A stretch of 64,000 nt of DNA, taken from NCBI GenBank assembly GCA_017394865.1, contig JAFPWT010000011.1, positions 1 to 64,000 of the forward strand, written 5' to 3'. Origin of the DNA: Bacteroidales bacterium. Lineage in GTDB: Bacteria; Bacteroidota; Bacteroidia; Bacteroidales; F082. Each line of letters starts with the position of its first letter. The stretch's first letter is position 1. Made by a program: the position numbers and the translations under genes. This document shows positions 26,596 to 35,605 of the stretch, in pieces. Below the pieces are notes generated by a model. The model made no database searches. It was not told the origin of the DNA and saw only the letters and a list, made by a program, of their open reading frames with translations.

Positions 26596-28143
26596 TTATT
26601 TGGGAATTCTGAACATCCGGCTCCAGCGGATGCCGCCTTTTTCCTTGTCGAGCGAGAGCCAGATGAACACGGGCTTGCCGACGATGTGGTTCTCGGGGAC
26701 GTAGCCCCAGTAGCGTGAGTCGGCGGAGTTGTCGCGGTTGTCGCCCATCATCCAGTAATAGTCCATTTCAAAGGTGTAGCTGTCGGCAGGCTGGCCATCG
26801 ATGAGGATCTGGTCGCCGTTCACTTTCACGTCATGAAGTTCGTAGGCATGGATGATGCGTTCGTAGAGGGGCAGCGTGCGTGTGTTCAGCTGGACAGTAG
26901 CTCCTTTTTGGGGAATATAGATGGGTCCGAAGTTGTCGGGATTCCATGGATAGAGTTCTGGGTTGTTTGGGAAGAGGAAGGAGTCGGTATCTTGTCCTGC
27001 GGGACTGACGTCGATGGTAACACTTGTGATGAAAGGTAATTCGCGCAATTCGGCGGCCGTCTTCTCGCTGATGTTGAGGAGGTAAGCGTTGCTGGGATAT
27101 CCTTGGGGATGATAAACCTCTGTGATGTCGTATTTCTCGAGGACTCTCGGGTTGATGGGGTCGCCCTTGGTCACAACGGTGTAGTGGTGTTGCATGTTCT
27201 CAGGCATGAAAGCCTTTTCGCCATTGATATATACGATGCCGTCGACGATTTTCAGGGAGTCGCCGGGCATGCCGATAAGGCGCTTCACGTAGTTTTCACG
27301 TTTGTCGATGGGGTGGGCGATGACCTTGCCACCTGGGGGGAGAGGCATGCCTTTGTAGGTCAGCCTCCCGTTGTTCCAAACCGCCTCACGGCCGTTTTCT
27401 TGGATGAGGTCATAGTAGTTGTAACTGCTCTGGAAGTTCTCGCATACGGTGTCGCCTGCGGGATAGTTGAATACGATGGGATCGTAGCGTTTGATGCTGG
27501 TGATGCCGGGATAGCGATGGTAAGGCAGCTTGATCCATTCCAGATAGGATTTTTTGGTGGAGCTGAAAGGCAGGGTGTTGTGTACGAAAGGGAACGACAG
27601 AGGCGTGTTCGGGCGCTTGGGTCCGTAATGGATCTTGCTCACAATCAGGTAATCGCCGACGCAGAGCGATTTCTCCATGCTGGGGGTTGGGATGGTGAAG
27701 GCCTCGAAAACGTAAGTGCGGATGATGAGTGCGGCCACCACGGCAAACACGATGGCATCGAACCACTCGCGACCAGTCGATTTCTTGGGACGTTTGGTCT
27801 TCTCAGGATCCTGATAAGGGGCGTCTTTCACGATGAGCGGGAAGAAGATGAAAGGCAAAACAGCCGCCATGAACTCCTCCCATACTTTGAACTTGCCAAA
27901 ACACTTGCCCAACTCGATGAGCATCAAAAACAACATGAAGATGTTGATATAGGGGAAGATGATGAAAAACCACCACCAGAACTTCTTGTGCTTCTTGATG
28001 ATCTTCAGCATCACAAAGATGTTGAAATAGGGGATGATGGAATAATAGCCCTTTTGTCCGGCGGCCTCGAACTGCTTCCAGCAGAAAGCAAAGGGGATGG
28101 TGAATAGGGCGGGGATGATGAGAATGAAAAGTATTAATGACAT
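26596..28143 (-). CDS. lepB: Signal peptidase I, long Bacteroidetes form with N-terminal membrane domain
   Basis: A 515-residue signal peptidase. The N-terminal part (about 1-110) holds three or more TM helices (such as IIFPYINIFMLFLMLIELGK) and is not part of classic LepB. A further TM helix near 132-150 precedes the catalytic Ser in IPTPSMEKSLCVGDYLIVSK (near residue 154). The general base Lys lies in NYVKRLIGMPGDSLKI (near 286). A large insertion separates the boxes GMPGD and the C-terminal box YWMMGDNRDNSADSRYWG. It cleaves Sec signal peptides at the outer face of the inner membrane. It heads the leftward operon with ftsK, lolA and GT4. Confidence 0.95.
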   Translation of the reverse strand: MSLILFILIIPALFTIPFAFCWKQFEAAGQKGYYSIIPYFNIFVMLKIIKKHKKFWWWFFIIFPYINIFMLFLMLIELGKCFGKFKVWEEFMAAVLPFIFFPLIVKDAPYQDPEKTKRPKKSTGREWFDAIVFAVVAALIIRTYVFEAFTIPTPSMEKSLCVGDYLIVSKIHYGPKRPNTPLSFPFVHNTLPFSSTKKSYLEWIKLPYHRYPGITSIKRYDPIVFNYPAGDTVCENFQSSYNYYDLIQENGREAVWNNGRLTYKGMPLPPGGKVIAHPIDKRENYVKRLIGMPGDSLKIVDGIVYINGEKAFMPENMQHHYTVVTKGDPINPRVLEKYDITEVYHPQGYPSNAYLLNISEKTAAELRELPFITSVTIDVSPAGQDTDSFLFPNNPELYPWNPDNFGPIYIPQKGATVQLNTRTLPLYERIIHAYELHDVKVNGDQILIDGQPADSYTFEMDYYWMMGDNRDNSADSRYWGYVPENHIVGKPVFIWLSLDKEKGGIRWSRMFRIPK

Positions 28144-28192
28144 GTCATGATGTGATTTTCAGTGTAAACGTCGGCTTCATAAAAAACGTGTG

Positions 28193-28200
28193 CAAAAGTA
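28193..28200 (-). promoter_or_regulatory. -7 box for lepB-ftsK-lolA-GT4
   Basis: TACTTTTG on the minus strand matches TAnnTTTG, 50 bp before the lepB start. It lies only 11 bp from the outward-facing V-ATPase promoter, so the two divergent promoters share a compact AT-rich control region. Confidence 0.6.
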
Positions 28201-28210
28201 CGAAAAAAAA

Positions 28211-28241
28211 TTGGAAAAAGTAAGGTTTTTTGTTATCTTTG
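28211..28241 (+). promoter_or_regulatory. Housekeeping promoter of the V-ATPase operon
   Basis: TTG (28211-28213), a 20-bp spacer and TATCTTTG (28234-28241) match the Bacteroides consensus; the first gene starts at 28278. Confidence 0.75.
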
Positions 28242-28277
28242 CACCCAAATTTATAAGGTAATACAACAAAGATAACT

Positions 28278-28889
28278 ATGCAGGATAAACTTCAAGAATT
28301 AACCGACAGGCTCTATAATGAGGGTCTCTCGAAAGGAAAACAGGAAGGCGAGGAGCTGATCCAGAAAGCCCATGCCGATGCCGATGCCATTGTGGCCCAA
28401 GCAAAAGCTGAAGCGGAACGCATCATCGCCCAGGCCAACAAAGAGGCCGAAGAGCTGAAGACCAAAGTGACCGCCGACGTCAAGATGGCTGCCACGCAAA
28501 GCATCGCCGTCACCAAACAGGAGATTGAACAAATGGTGGTGACCAAGACCGCCACCGAAGGCGTGAAAGCCAATATGGGCAATGCCGAATTTGTGAAAGA
28601 ATTGATCATGAACGTGGTGAAGGCCTTCAATCCGCAAAACGCTTCACCCGTGGCACTCGACCTCATCCTTCCCGAAAGCCTGAAAGCCCAAGTGGAGCCT
28701 TTCGTCCAAAATGAAATTGCCAATCAGTTCAAAGGCGAAATCAAAGTGGACTACTCCAAGAAGATGAACGGCGGCTTCAAAGTGGCTCCGCGCGACGGAG
28801 GCTATGTGCTCCAGTTCACCGACGACGAGTTCACCCAACTCATCGCCAACTATATGCGTCCTGCCACCAAGAAAATCCTCTTCGGCTGA
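28278..28889 (+). CDS. ntpE: V-type ATP synthase subunit E
   Basis: A 203-residue peripheral stalk subunit. The N-terminal half is a continuous Ala/Glu/Lys coiled coil (HADADAIVAQAKAEAERIIA), and the C-terminal half is a compact globular domain (GEIKVDYSKKMNGGFKVAPR) as in family members. It anchors the catalytic head to the membrane part of the rotary enzyme. First gene of the operon, sharing one base with the next gene. Confidence 0.9.
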   Translation: MQDKLQELTDRLYNEGLSKGKQEGEELIQKAHADADAIVAQAKAEAERIIAQANKEAEELKTKVTADVKMAATQSIAVTKQEIEQMVVTKTATEGVKANMGNAEFVKELIMNVVKAFNPQNASPVALDLILPESLKAQVEPFVQNEIANQFKGEIKVDYSKKMNGGFKVAPRDGGYVLQFTDDEFTQLIANYMRPATKKILFG

Positions 28890-29467
28890 TGGAGAACTAC
28901 GTCTATATCGTGGCTGGGTTGCCGGAGCTGACCTCGGGTTTCGAGAATACGAGCTTCGACTATCAGGCTGTCAAGGAAAGCATCATGGAACTGCTCTCCG
29001 AGAAAGACCAGCAGCTGGTCGAACTCATGGAGGAAGGCTTCGATGAGAATACCCTCGGCCCTGAATTCTACACAAAGGCCGCCGCGTCGAAAAACCGCTT
29101 CATCCGTGAGTATTTCGACTTCGATGCACGTCTGCGTAACATGAAGGTGAACTATCTGGCCAAACGGCTTGGAAAGAAAGGGGAAGACTACATGGTGGAG
29201 CTGCCCGATGCCGACTTTGAGGAAGAGAGTCAGATACGTTCCATCCTCGAGGATGCCGATTTCGTGGACCGTGAGCAGAAACTGGATGAGCTGAAATGGG
29301 AAAAAGCCTCCGACATCGCCATCATGGATTACTTCAACATGAACACCATCCTCTCTTTCTTGGTCAAGGCCAAGACCATCCAGCGCTGGGCTGAACTCGA
29401 CCCCGTGAAAGGACAGGAGATGTTCAAGAAACTGGTGGATGAAATAAGAAATAAAAATCAACAATAA
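28889..29467 (+). CDS. DUF2764 protein of the V-ATPase operon
   Basis: A 192-residue soluble protein beginning MENYVYIVAGLPEL. I recognise it as DUF2764, which sits between the E and A genes in Bacteroidetes and some other V-ATPase operons. The protein is mostly helical and acidic (ELPDADFEEESQIRSILEDA). Genes for subunits C and F are absent from this operon, so DUF2764 may fill one of those structural places; that is an inference from position. From memory, many relatives are longer than this one. Confidence 0.85.
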   Translation: MENYVYIVAGLPELTSGFENTSFDYQAVKESIMELLSEKDQQLVELMEEGFDENTLGPEFYTKAAASKNRFIREYFDFDARLRNMKVNYLAKRLGKKGEDYMVELPDADFEEESQIRSILEDADFVDREQKLDELKWEKASDIAIMDYFNMNTILSFLVKAKTIQRWAELDPVKGQEMFKKLVDEIRNKNQQ

Positions 29468-29470
29468 GAT

Positions 29471-31219
29471 ATGAAAACTACAGGAAAAGTTACAGGAATC
29501 ATTGCAAACCTGGTCACCGTCGAGGTGAACGGCCCTGTGGCACAAAATGAGATCTGCTTCATCGACTTGGCCGGCGTCAAGATGATGGCAGAGGTCATTA
29601 AGGTGAACGGGAACAAAGCCTCCGTGCAGGTGTTTGAGAGCACCCGCGGCCTCCAAATCGGCGACAAGGTCGAATTCCAAGGCTACATGCTTGAGGTGAC
29701 CCTCGGCCCGGGTCTGCTTTCGAGCAATTTCGACGGCCTGCAGAACAACCTTGCCACCATGGAAGGTGTGTTCCTCAAGAGAGGTGAATATACCAAGCCG
29801 TTGGATGAGAATAAATTATGGGACTTCACACCTATCGCTGAGGTGGGACAACAGGTGGTTGCCGCCGACTGGTTGGGCGAGGTCAAAGAAGGCTGGCTGC
29901 CCCACAAAATCATGGTGCCCTTCAGCTTTGAAGGTACCTACACCGTGAAAAATGTGGTTCCCGCTGGTCAATACAAGATCACCGACACCATCGCTATTCT
30001 GGTCAATGCCGACGGTGAGGATGTCCCCGTGACGATGACCCAGAAATGGCCCGTCAAAGTGGCCGTGGGTGGTTTCGTCGAGAAGCCTCGTCCCTTCAAG
30101 GTGATGGAGACCGGCGTTCGCACCATCGACACACTGAATCCCATTGCGGAAGGCGGCACGGGCTTCATCCCGGGACCTTTCGGCTGCGGCAAGACCGTGC
30201 TGCAACATGCCCTCGCCGAACAAGCTGATGCCGATGTCATCATCATGGCAGCCTGCGGTGAGCGTGCCAACGAGGTGGTGGAGATCTTCACTGAGTTCCC
30301 CGAACTGAAGGACAAACATACCGGACGTAGCCTGATGGAACGTACCATCATCATCTGCAACACCTCCAACATGCCGGTCGCTGCCCGTGAGGCTTCCGTC
30401 TACACGGCCATGACCCTCGGCGAATACTACCGTGCCATGGGCATGAAGGTGCTGCTGCTGGCCGACTCCACCTCACGTTGGGCACAGGCCCTCCGTGAGA
30501 TGAGTAATCGTCTGGAAGAGCTTCCCGGTCAGGACGGCTTCCCCGTCGACCTGTCGGCCATCATCTCCAACTTCTACGCACGTGCAGGATTCGTGAAACT
30601 CAACAACGGCCAGTCGGGCTCCATCACCTTCATTGGAACGGTGTCGCCTGCCGGCGGTAACTTGAAAGAGCCGGTGACCGAGAGTACCAAGAAAGCAGCC
30701 CGCTGCTTCTACGGCCTCTCGCAGAACCGCGCCGACAAGAAACGTTATCCCGCCGTCGACCCCGTTGACTCTTACTCTAAATATCTAGAATATCCAGAAA
30801 TTATCGAATACTTGGATAACAAGATCGAAAAAGGCTGGGTCGACAAAGTGGTTAAGACCAAATATATCATCCGTAAGGGCAAGGACGCCTACGAGCAGAT
30901 CAACATCTTGGGTGATGATGGTGTACCGATGTCGTACCACGAACAATACTGGAAATCGGAGCTTATCGACTTTGTGATCCTGCAGCAAGACGCTTTCGAC
31001 GACATCGACGGTTGCTCGCCTCTGGACCGCCAGAAGTTCATGCTCGACCTGGTGCTGGGCATCTGCGACCGCTCGTTCAAGTTCGACAATTTCGAGCAGT
31101 GCACTACCTACTTCAAGGGTCTGATCAACATCTGCCGTCAGATGAACTACTCCGAGTACCAGTCGGAACAATTCAACAAATACCTGAACCAGCTTAAGGA
31201 GGAACTGAACCATGAGTGA
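29471..31219 (+). CDS. ntpA: V-type ATP synthase catalytic subunit A
   Basis: A 582-residue catalytic subunit. The P-loop is GPFGCGKTVLQH (near residue 238), preceded by the A-specific bulge domain (about 110-200). The catalytic Glu region is MAACGERANEVVEIF, and ADSTSRWAQALREMSNRLEE is the conserved nucleotide-site segment. Three copies alternate with subunit B in the head that couples ATP hydrolysis or synthesis to ion flow. The 3' end overlaps the B gene by 8 bp. Confidence 0.97.
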   Translation: MKTTGKVTGIIANLVTVEVNGPVAQNEICFIDLAGVKMMAEVIKVNGNKASVQVFESTRGLQIGDKVEFQGYMLEVTLGPGLLSSNFDGLQNNLATMEGVFLKRGEYTKPLDENKLWDFTPIAEVGQQVVAADWLGEVKEGWLPHKIMVPFSFEGTYTVKNVVPAGQYKITDTIAILVNADGEDVPVTMTQKWPVKVAVGGFVEKPRPFKVMETGVRTIDTLNPIAEGGTGFIPGPFGCGKTVLQHALAEQADADVIIMAACGERANEVVEIFTEFPELKDKHTGRSLMERTIIICNTSNMPVAAREASVYTAMTLGEYYRAMGMKVLLLADSTSRWAQALREMSNRLEELPGQDGFPVDLSAIISNFYARAGFVKLNNGQSGSITFIGTVSPAGGNLKEPVTESTKKAARCFYGLSQNRADKKRYPAVDPVDSYSKYLEYPEIIEYLDNKIEKGWVDKVVKTKYIIRKGKDAYEQINILGDDGVPMSYHEQYWKSELIDFVILQQDAFDDIDGCSPLDRQKFMLDLVLGICDRSFKFDNFEQCTTYFKGLINICRQMNYSEYQSEQFNKYLNQLKEELNHE

Positions 31220-32537
31220 GAAAGCATTCCAACGCATCTATACCAAGCTGACCGCCATCACCAAGGCTACCGTGACCCTTGAGGCGCAGGGCGTCTCCAA
31301 CGACGAGCTGGCCCTCGTGGCTGGACGTCTGGCCCAGGTGGTGAAAATCAAAGACAACAGCGTCACCCTGCAGGTGTTCGGTGGCACCGAGGACATCCCC
31401 ACCAATGCCGAAGTGACCTTCTTCGGAGAGCCGCCTTCACTGAACGTGAGCGATGACCTTGCCGGCCGTTTCTTTAACGCCTATGGCGAGCCCATCGACG
31501 GCGGTCCGGCTGTGGAAGGCGAGAAACGCCAGATCGGCGGTCCATCGGTGAACCCCTACAAACGCCGTCAGCCCTCACAGCTGATTCCCACAGGTATCGC
31601 CGGCATCGACTTGAACAATACCTTGGTCTCCGGCCAGAAGATCCCCTTCTTTGCCGACCCCGACCAACCTTATAACCAAGTGATGAGCATGGTGGCCCTC
31701 CGTGCCGATGTGGACAAGATCATCCTCGGTGGCATGGGTCTTACCAACGATGACTACCTCTTCTTCAAGAACCAGTTTGAGAGTGCCGGTGCTCTGCACA
31801 AGATCATCAGCTTCGTGAATACCACCGACCAACCTCCTGTCGAGCGTCTGCTGATCCCCGACATGGCCCTGACCGCGGCGGAGTACTTCGCCGTCGATAA
31901 GAACGAGAAGGTGCTGGTGCTGCTCACCGACATGACCCTCTACGCTGATGCCTTGAGTATCGTGAGTAACCGTATGGACCAGATCCCGTCTAAGGACTCC
32001 ATGCCAGGTTCGTTGTACTCTGACTTGGCAAAGATTTACGAGAAGGCCGTGCAGCTGCCCGACGGCGGTTCCATCACCATCATCGCTGTGACCACGTTGA
32101 ACGACGGTGATATCACCCACGCCATCCCTGATAACACTGGATATATCACCGAAGGTCAGCTCTTCCTGCGTGCCGATCCCGACTCGGGCAAGGTCATCGT
32201 CGACCCGTTCCGTTCGCTGTCGCGTCTGAAACAGCTGGTGCAGAACAAGAAGACCCGTGAGGACCACAGTGCCGTGATGAACACCTCGGTGCGACTCTAT
32301 GCCGATGCTGCCAACGCCAAGACCAAGTTGGAGAACGGCTTCGACTTGAGCGATTATGACCTGCGTTGCCTCGACTATGCCAAGGAATACGCCACAAGAC
32401 TTCTCGCCATCGATGTCAACATCCCTATCGAGGAGATGCTCGATACCGCATGGGAGTTGTTTGGTAAGTACTTCACCAAGGCTGAAACAGGTTTGAAGGA
32501 AAAACTCATTGAAAAATATTGGAAAGAGAAACAATAA
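31212..32537 (+). CDS. ntpB: V-type ATP synthase subunit B
   Basis: A 441-residue regulatory subunit of the A3B3 head. It lacks a true P-loop, having SGQKIPFFADPDQPYNQ in that region, as expected for subunit B. Other B-type signatures are GRFFNAYGEPIDGGP near the N-terminus and LVLLTDMTLYADALSIVSNR. C-terminal helices end SEKYWKEKQ-like (KLIEKYWKEKQ). The start lies within the end of subunit A. A 13-bp gap leads to the small gene at 32551. Confidence 0.96.
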   Translation: MSEKAFQRIYTKLTAITKATVTLEAQGVSNDELALVAGRLAQVVKIKDNSVTLQVFGGTEDIPTNAEVTFFGEPPSLNVSDDLAGRFFNAYGEPIDGGPAVEGEKRQIGGPSVNPYKRRQPSQLIPTGIAGIDLNNTLVSGQKIPFFADPDQPYNQVMSMVALRADVDKIILGGMGLTNDDYLFFKNQFESAGALHKIISFVNTTDQPPVERLLIPDMALTAAEYFAVDKNEKVLVLLTDMTLYADALSIVSNRMDQIPSKDSMPGSLYSDLAKIYEKAVQLPDGGSITIIAVTTLNDGDITHAIPDNTGYITEGQLFLRADPDSGKVIVDPFRSLSRLKQLVQNKKTREDHSAVMNTSVRLYADAANAKTKLENGFDLSDYDLRCLDYAKEYATRLLAIDVNIPIEEMLDTAWELFGKYFTKAETGLKEKLIEKYWKEKQ

Positions 32538-32550
32538 AAACAATGGTGTT

Positions 32551-32736
32551 ATGACAACAGGATATTTTAGTATGCTAACAGCCGCGACATCAGGATATTT
32601 TAGTGTGCTAACAATCGCATTATTATTTTGTTTATTAGTTTTTATACCGATTGTTATTACTATTATTGTTGTGGTGAAAAGTCGTCGTAATATCAAAAGG
32701 TTAGAAAAAAAACTTGGTAAAGACCATCGAAAATAA
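32551..32736 (+). CDS. Small single-helix membrane protein inserted in the V-ATPase operon
   Basis: A 61-residue protein. Two copies of an 11-residue repeat (GYFSMLT and GYFSVLT) open it, one hydrophobic helix follows (about 22-45, CLLVFIPIVITIIVVV), and it ends in a basic tail RRNIKRLEKKLGKDHRK. The repeats are encoded by a 23-bp direct repeat (32558-32580 and 32591-32613, 22 of 23 bases identical). The stretch 32538-32738 is much richer in A and T than the flanking genes. The ATG at 32551 is chosen because it follows the subunit B stop. I do not recognise a family. It could be a regulator of the complex or a recent insertion; the tight spacing (2 bp to subunit D) suggests it is translated. 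Confidence 0.6.
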   Translation: MTTGYFSMLTAATSGYFSVLTIALLFCLLVFIPIVITIIVVVKSRRNIKRLEKKLGKDHRK

Positions 32737-32738
32737 TT

Positions 32739-33353
32739 ATGGCCATCAAATTTCAATATAACAAGACTTCGCTCAACGAGCTCAACAAGCAGTTGAAGAC
32801 CCGTACCCGTGCTCTTCCTACTTTAAAGAGTAAGGAGAGTGCCTTGCGTATGGAGGTGAAGAAAGCCAAGGAACGTTCCGAGGATCTTGTGGCCAGGCTG
32901 AACGATGAGTTGCAGTCGTACGAATATATGGTTAGGCTTTGGAACGAGTTCGAGCCTGGGCTGATCACCATCACTGACGTGAAGCTGAAGACCGTGAAGA
33001 TCGCCGGTGTGCCTACGCCCGCCCTTGAGGAAGTGCTTTACGAGGTGAAAGACATCAACCTGTTCACTAAGCCGATGTGGTTTGCCGATGGCGTACAGAT
33101 CCTCAAGAACTTGGCCCAGCTGGGCATCGAGTCGGAGATCTACACCGAGGCGGCACGCATCCTCGACTACCAGCGTAAGAAGACCACCCAGAAGGTGAAC
33201 CTCTACGAGAAGGTACAGATTCCCGGTTACATCGAGGCCATACGTAAGATCAAACGATATATGGAAGACGAGGAGAACCTCTCCAAGGCCTCCCAAAAAA
33301 TCGTGAAAAACAAACACATACTTGAAGAGGAGGAGGCTGCCTATGGTAACTGA
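32739..33353 (+). CDS. ntpD: V-type ATP synthase subunit D
   Basis: A 204-residue central shaft subunit. Long N- and C-terminal helices form the coiled-coil rotor: TSLNELNKQLKTRTRALPTL near the start and ARILDYQRKKTTQKVNLYEK near the end. These are characteristic of subunit D, which transmits rotation between the head and the membrane ring. Its last 11 bp overlap the start of subunit I in another frame. Confidence 0.9.
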   Translation: MAIKFQYNKTSLNELNKQLKTRTRALPTLKSKESALRMEVKKAKERSEDLVARLNDELQSYEYMVRLWNEFEPGLITITDVKLKTVKIAGVPTPALEEVLYEVKDINLFTKPMWFADGVQILKNLAQLGIESEIYTEAARILDYQRKKTTQKVNLYEKVQIPGYIEAIRKIKRYMEDEENLSKASQKIVKNKHILEEEEAAYGN

Positions 33354-35121
33354 AATGACGAAATATGACTTCATCCTCATGAGCGGCGACGCTGATGCTT
33401 TCCTCGCGAAGCTTCAGGAGATCGGGCTGGTAGATATTACCCGTTCCGTGAAGCCTGTCGACGAGCAGTCGGAAAAGCTCTCCTCAAGGATTAACATTTT
33501 CCGCAGAGCCCTCACGGTTTTGAAGGAAGTGAAGCCCGCCGAACATCCTGGTAAGCATCAAGGCCGTCTCGCTTCGCAAGTGCTTGAGGCCGTGACAGAG
33601 AAGGACAACCTAACGGCACAACTCAGTCAATGCCGCAAGGATTTGGAAGAGCTGCTGCCATGGGGACGCTTCAGCAAGGACGACATGGAGAAACTGAAAC
33701 AATGTGGGCTGAAACTCCATTTCTATAAATCAAAAACTGTCGATCCGGTTTGGAAAGAACAGTATGCCTTGAACGAGATTGCCACCGTGGATGGTTACAC
33801 CTATTTTGTAGTGGTATCTGACACTGATGACTATGAGTTCCCACTCAAGGAACTGCCAGCCCTTGAACGCGACAGCGCCGCGGTGGAGCAGGAGATTGCC
33901 ACATTGGAGGCTTCCATCGCCGAGAAGGATCAGCTGCTTTCAGAGTTGAAGTGCTACGAAGTGGAAATCCAGGCGTCGATGGACAAAACGTTGTCGGACC
34001 TTGATTTGCATTTGGCAGGCGTCTCTGGCGAGAAGGCTGCCGATGACTATCTGACGGTTTTCGAGGGGTTTGCTCCTGCCGACAAGGAAGCCGCGCTATG
34101 TGAGATGCTCGATAAAGAGAACGTCTATTATGTGGCTGACAAGGCTGTGGTGGACGACAATCCGCCCATCAAACTGAAAAACAACAAGTTTGTCTCGATG
34201 TTCGAGATGCTCACCGATATGTACGGCCGTCCCAAATACGATGAGTTCGACCCGACGGTGTTCATCTCCATCTTCTTCATGCTGTTCTTTGCTTTCTGCA
34301 TGGGCGATGCGGGCTATGGTCTCGTGCTCATCTTAGGCAGTCTTGCACTGAAGAAGAAACTGGGTAAAATTGCTCCATTGGGTATCACCTTGGGTATTGC
34401 CACCACCATCATCGGTGTGTTGTTCCACACCTTCTTCTCCACGGATATGTTGGAGTGGAGCTGGCTCCCCGATGTGGTGAAGAAGTGCATGGTGCCTAAG
34501 GAATTGTTTGGCTTCGACGGGACAATGGTTTTGGCTATCCTTGTTGGTATCGTGCACATCTGCCTTGCTATGATCGTGAAGACCTACCAGAGTACCAAGG
34601 TAAAAGGCTTTGCCAACTCTTTGGGTACCTGGGGCTGGACATTGCTCATTGTAGGTGGCATCATCGTGGGTGGTCTCGCCTTGATGGGGGTGATCGACAA
34701 TGCGGTGACGAAGTGGGTGATCATCGTTTTAGGTGGTCTCTCCGCTTTGGGCATCTTCTTCCTTAACGACTTGCACCGCAATCCTTTGCTCAATGTGGGC
34801 TCAGGGTTGTGGGAGACCTATAACACGGCTACGGGTTTGCTCGGCGATGTGTTGAGTTACCTGCGTCTGTATGCTCTGGGCCTGGCTGGTGCCAAGCTCG
34901 GCGAAGCCTTCAACGCTATTGGCTTGCAGGCTTTGGGTGACGGTGGTGTAGGTTGGGTCTGGTTCATCCTCATCGTGGTCGTCGGTCATGTGCTGAATGT
35001 CGCCATGTGTATCTTGGGTGCTTTCGTGCATCCTTTGCGACTTAACTTCCTTGAGTTCTTCAAAAACTCCGGTTATGAAGGCTCGGGACGAAAATACAAT
35101 CCTTTGAAGACAGAGAATTAA
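33343..35121 (+). CDS. ntpI: V-type ATP synthase subunit I (a-type stator)
   Basis: A 592-residue stator subunit. The cytoplasmic N-terminal half (to about 300) contains coiled-coil hairpins and alpha/beta lobes. The C-terminal half has seven or eight TM helices beginning with VFISIFFMLFFAFCMGDAGY, a family hallmark. The ion-path Arg lies in LGDVLSYLRLYALGLAGAKL. The ATG at 33343 (MVTEMTKYDFIL) is preferred over an upstream in-frame ATG at 33322. It forms the ion half-channels facing the K ring. Confidence 0.95.
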   Translation: MVTEMTKYDFILMSGDADAFLAKLQEIGLVDITRSVKPVDEQSEKLSSRINIFRRALTVLKEVKPAEHPGKHQGRLASQVLEAVTEKDNLTAQLSQCRKDLEELLPWGRFSKDDMEKLKQCGLKLHFYKSKTVDPVWKEQYALNEIATVDGYTYFVVVSDTDDYEFPLKELPALERDSAAVEQEIATLEASIAEKDQLLSELKCYEVEIQASMDKTLSDLDLHLAGVSGEKAADDYLTVFEGFAPADKEAALCEMLDKENVYYVADKAVVDDNPPIKLKNNKFVSMFEMLTDMYGRPKYDEFDPTVFISIFFMLFFAFCMGDAGYGLVLILGSLALKKKLGKIAPLGITLGIATTIIGVLFHTFFSTDMLEWSWLPDVVKKCMVPKELFGFDGTMVLAILVGIVHICLAMIVKTYQSTKVKGFANSLGTWGWTLLIVGGIIVGGLALMGVIDNAVTKWVIIVLGGLSALGIFFLNDLHRNPLLNVGSGLWETYNTATGLLGDVLSYLRLYALGLAGAKLGEAFNAIGLQALGDGGVGWVWFILIVVVGHVLNVAMCILGAFVHPLRLNFLEFFKNSGYEGSGRKYNPLKTEN

Positions 35122-35134
35122 TAACAATAATTAA

Positions 35135-35605
<471 letters not shown>

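Noticed and set aside
31575-32756. Open frame of 393 codons on the minus strand opposite V-ATPase subunit B
   Set aside because: Mirror frame of a conserved gene; no recognisable motif or promoter.
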